Source: Desulfobacter curvatus DSM 3379 (GTDB taxonomy: Bacteria; Desulfobacterota; Desulfobacteria; Desulfobacterales; Desulfobacteraceae). Taken from it: a stretch of DNA of 64,000 nucleotides. The notes under the pieces are model-generated. The model worked only from the letters and a program-made list of their open reading frames with translations, was not told the origin of the DNA and searched no databases. The number at the start of each line of letters is the position of its first letter. Position 1 is the stretch's first letter. Of the stretch, positions 63,752 to 64,000 are shown piece by piece. The stretch spans positions 15,546-79,545 of the forward strand of contig NZ_KB892968.1 in assembly GCF_000373985.1 (NCBI RefSeq). The letters are read 5' to 3'. The position numbers and the translations under genes are program-made.

Positions 63752-64000
63752 CTTATTGTAATCACGCGGATTGTTGTTTTTAAGTTCCTGGTTATGGCAC
63801 TACTTTTGTCTAAAAATGTTTTTAATCACCGGCCCTGGATATAAACCTATCTCCAAAGCTTTATAAATTTTTTGTTGTCTGGGTTCTGGTCGTGTGCTTT
63901 TTCTGATATGAACGGTTTGACCATCCTTGCATTGCATTGAAACTGTCACCCGGCTTTGGCCTTCGAGCTGATTTCTCAATTGAGACCAACTACTTTTAAT
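63735..64000 (-). mobile_element. Insertion sequence, right part outside the window
   Basis: Unrelated DNA begins inside traG at about 63731-63740, followed by an AT-rich end of about 60 bases and the 3' end of a transposase-like frame. The exact terminus and target duplication cannot be set because the other end is not in the window. Confidence 0.6.
63800..64000 (-). CDS. Transposase, C-terminal fragment (IS1634/IS4-like)
   Basis: 66 codons plus stop on the minus strand, open to the window edge. Sequence includes QSRVTVSMQCKDGQTVHIRK, then STRPEPRQQKIYKALEIG and LYPGPVIKNIF. The HIRKxxRPEPxxxxIYxAL pattern near the C-terminus resembles IS1634-type transposases as I recall them. The DDE residues would lie outside. 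The family is tentative, but transposon context is supported by the break in traG. Confidence 0.6.
   Translation of the reverse strand: MKSSWSQLRNQLEGQSRVTVSMQCKDGQTVHIRKSTRPEPRQQKIYKALEIGLYPGPVIKNIFRQK

Larger units (their letters stand above)
44186..64000 (+). mobile_element. Integrated conjugative element or plasmid-derived transfer region (incomplete)
   Basis: Continuous block of IncP/Ti-type transfer genes, nearly all on the plus strand: traK-like x2, traL, traM, trbC, trbDE, trbJ, trbL, trbF-G-H-I, topoisomerase III, ArdC/TraC-like, traG. Many junctions overlap by ATGA. The trb order equals that of Ti plasmids. The left edge lies between 43.8 and 44.2 kb; the right end is outside the window. 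trbB, a relaxase and an integrase are not present here. The stretch is richer in A+T and Lys/Glu codons than the chromosome to the left, as judged by eye. Confidence 0.85.

Noticed and set aside
1..64000. tRNA, rRNA or CRISPR loci
   Set aside because: No cloverleaf with a TTCGA-type loop, no rRNA sequence and no regularly spaced direct repeats were found by reading.

Overview
The window looks like a chromosomal segment of a Desulfobacteraceae-type (Desulfobacterota, deltaproteobacterial) anaerobe that carries an integrated conjugative element. This placement is inference. It rests on a two-subunit glycine decarboxylase (gcvPA/gcvPB), a long two-domain Pta, many orphan response regulators, a large FadE-like acyl-CoA dehydrogenase and a porin type common in sulfate reducers. 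No rRNA or tRNA gene and no CRISPR array was seen.

Left part (1-10.1 kb): the 3' end of an outer-membrane porin, a structured intergenic element, a small hypothetical gene, the threonine-degradation pair tdh-kbl, a receiver-GGDEF protein, selO, a two-domain pta behind a good sigma-54 promoter candidate, a YchJ/SEC-C protein and a DsrE-like protein.

10.2-17.4 kb holds the most unusual cluster. It is a minus-strand block containing a complete ABC importer of the nitrate/sulfonate/NMT1 type (ATPase, Tat-exported binding protein, permease). Beside it are two further paralogues of the binding protein that lack export signals; one is fused to a CheY-like receiver domain. The block ends with a very acidic protein and a receiver-GGDEF protein. 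The layout suggests that the importer's ligand-binding module was reused for intracellular sensing tied to phosphotransfer and possibly c-di-GMP.

17.6-43.8 kb is mostly housekeeping: a TetR regulator with a rifampin-phosphotransferase-like PEP-synthase relative, ubiB, a phasin-like protein, acyl-CoA dehydrogenase, an MBL-fold hydrolase, an AmpG-like MFS transporter, the lrp-gcvT-gcvH-gcvPA-gcvPB operon facing lpdA-patB, a sigma-54 activator with a single-domain receiver, fabH, pgi, a beta-helix protein with glmM, and a Bax-inhibitor-1 protein. Threonine breakdown (tdh-kbl) makes glycine that the gcv system can oxidise. A family of about 50-100 bp intergenic repeats, some with a covarying hairpin, is scattered from 2.6 to 43.9 kb.

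44.2-64 kb is an IncP/Ti-like conjugation region, nearly all on the plus strand and often with ATGA-type overlaps. In order it holds an HTH/DnaA-N-like protein, two tandem TraK-like proteins, a double-Rha protein, traL, traM, trbC, a trbD-trbE fusion, trbJ, trbL, trbF, trbG, trbH, trbI, small accessory genes, a topoisomerase III (traE-like), an ArdC/TraC-like protein and traG/virD4. The trb order matches Ti plasmids. trbB and a relaxase gene are not in the window. A small membrane-protein gene sits in antisense orientation in the trbK slot. The coupling-protein gene is cut off about two thirds of the way through by an insertion sequence whose transposase 3' end runs off the right edge.
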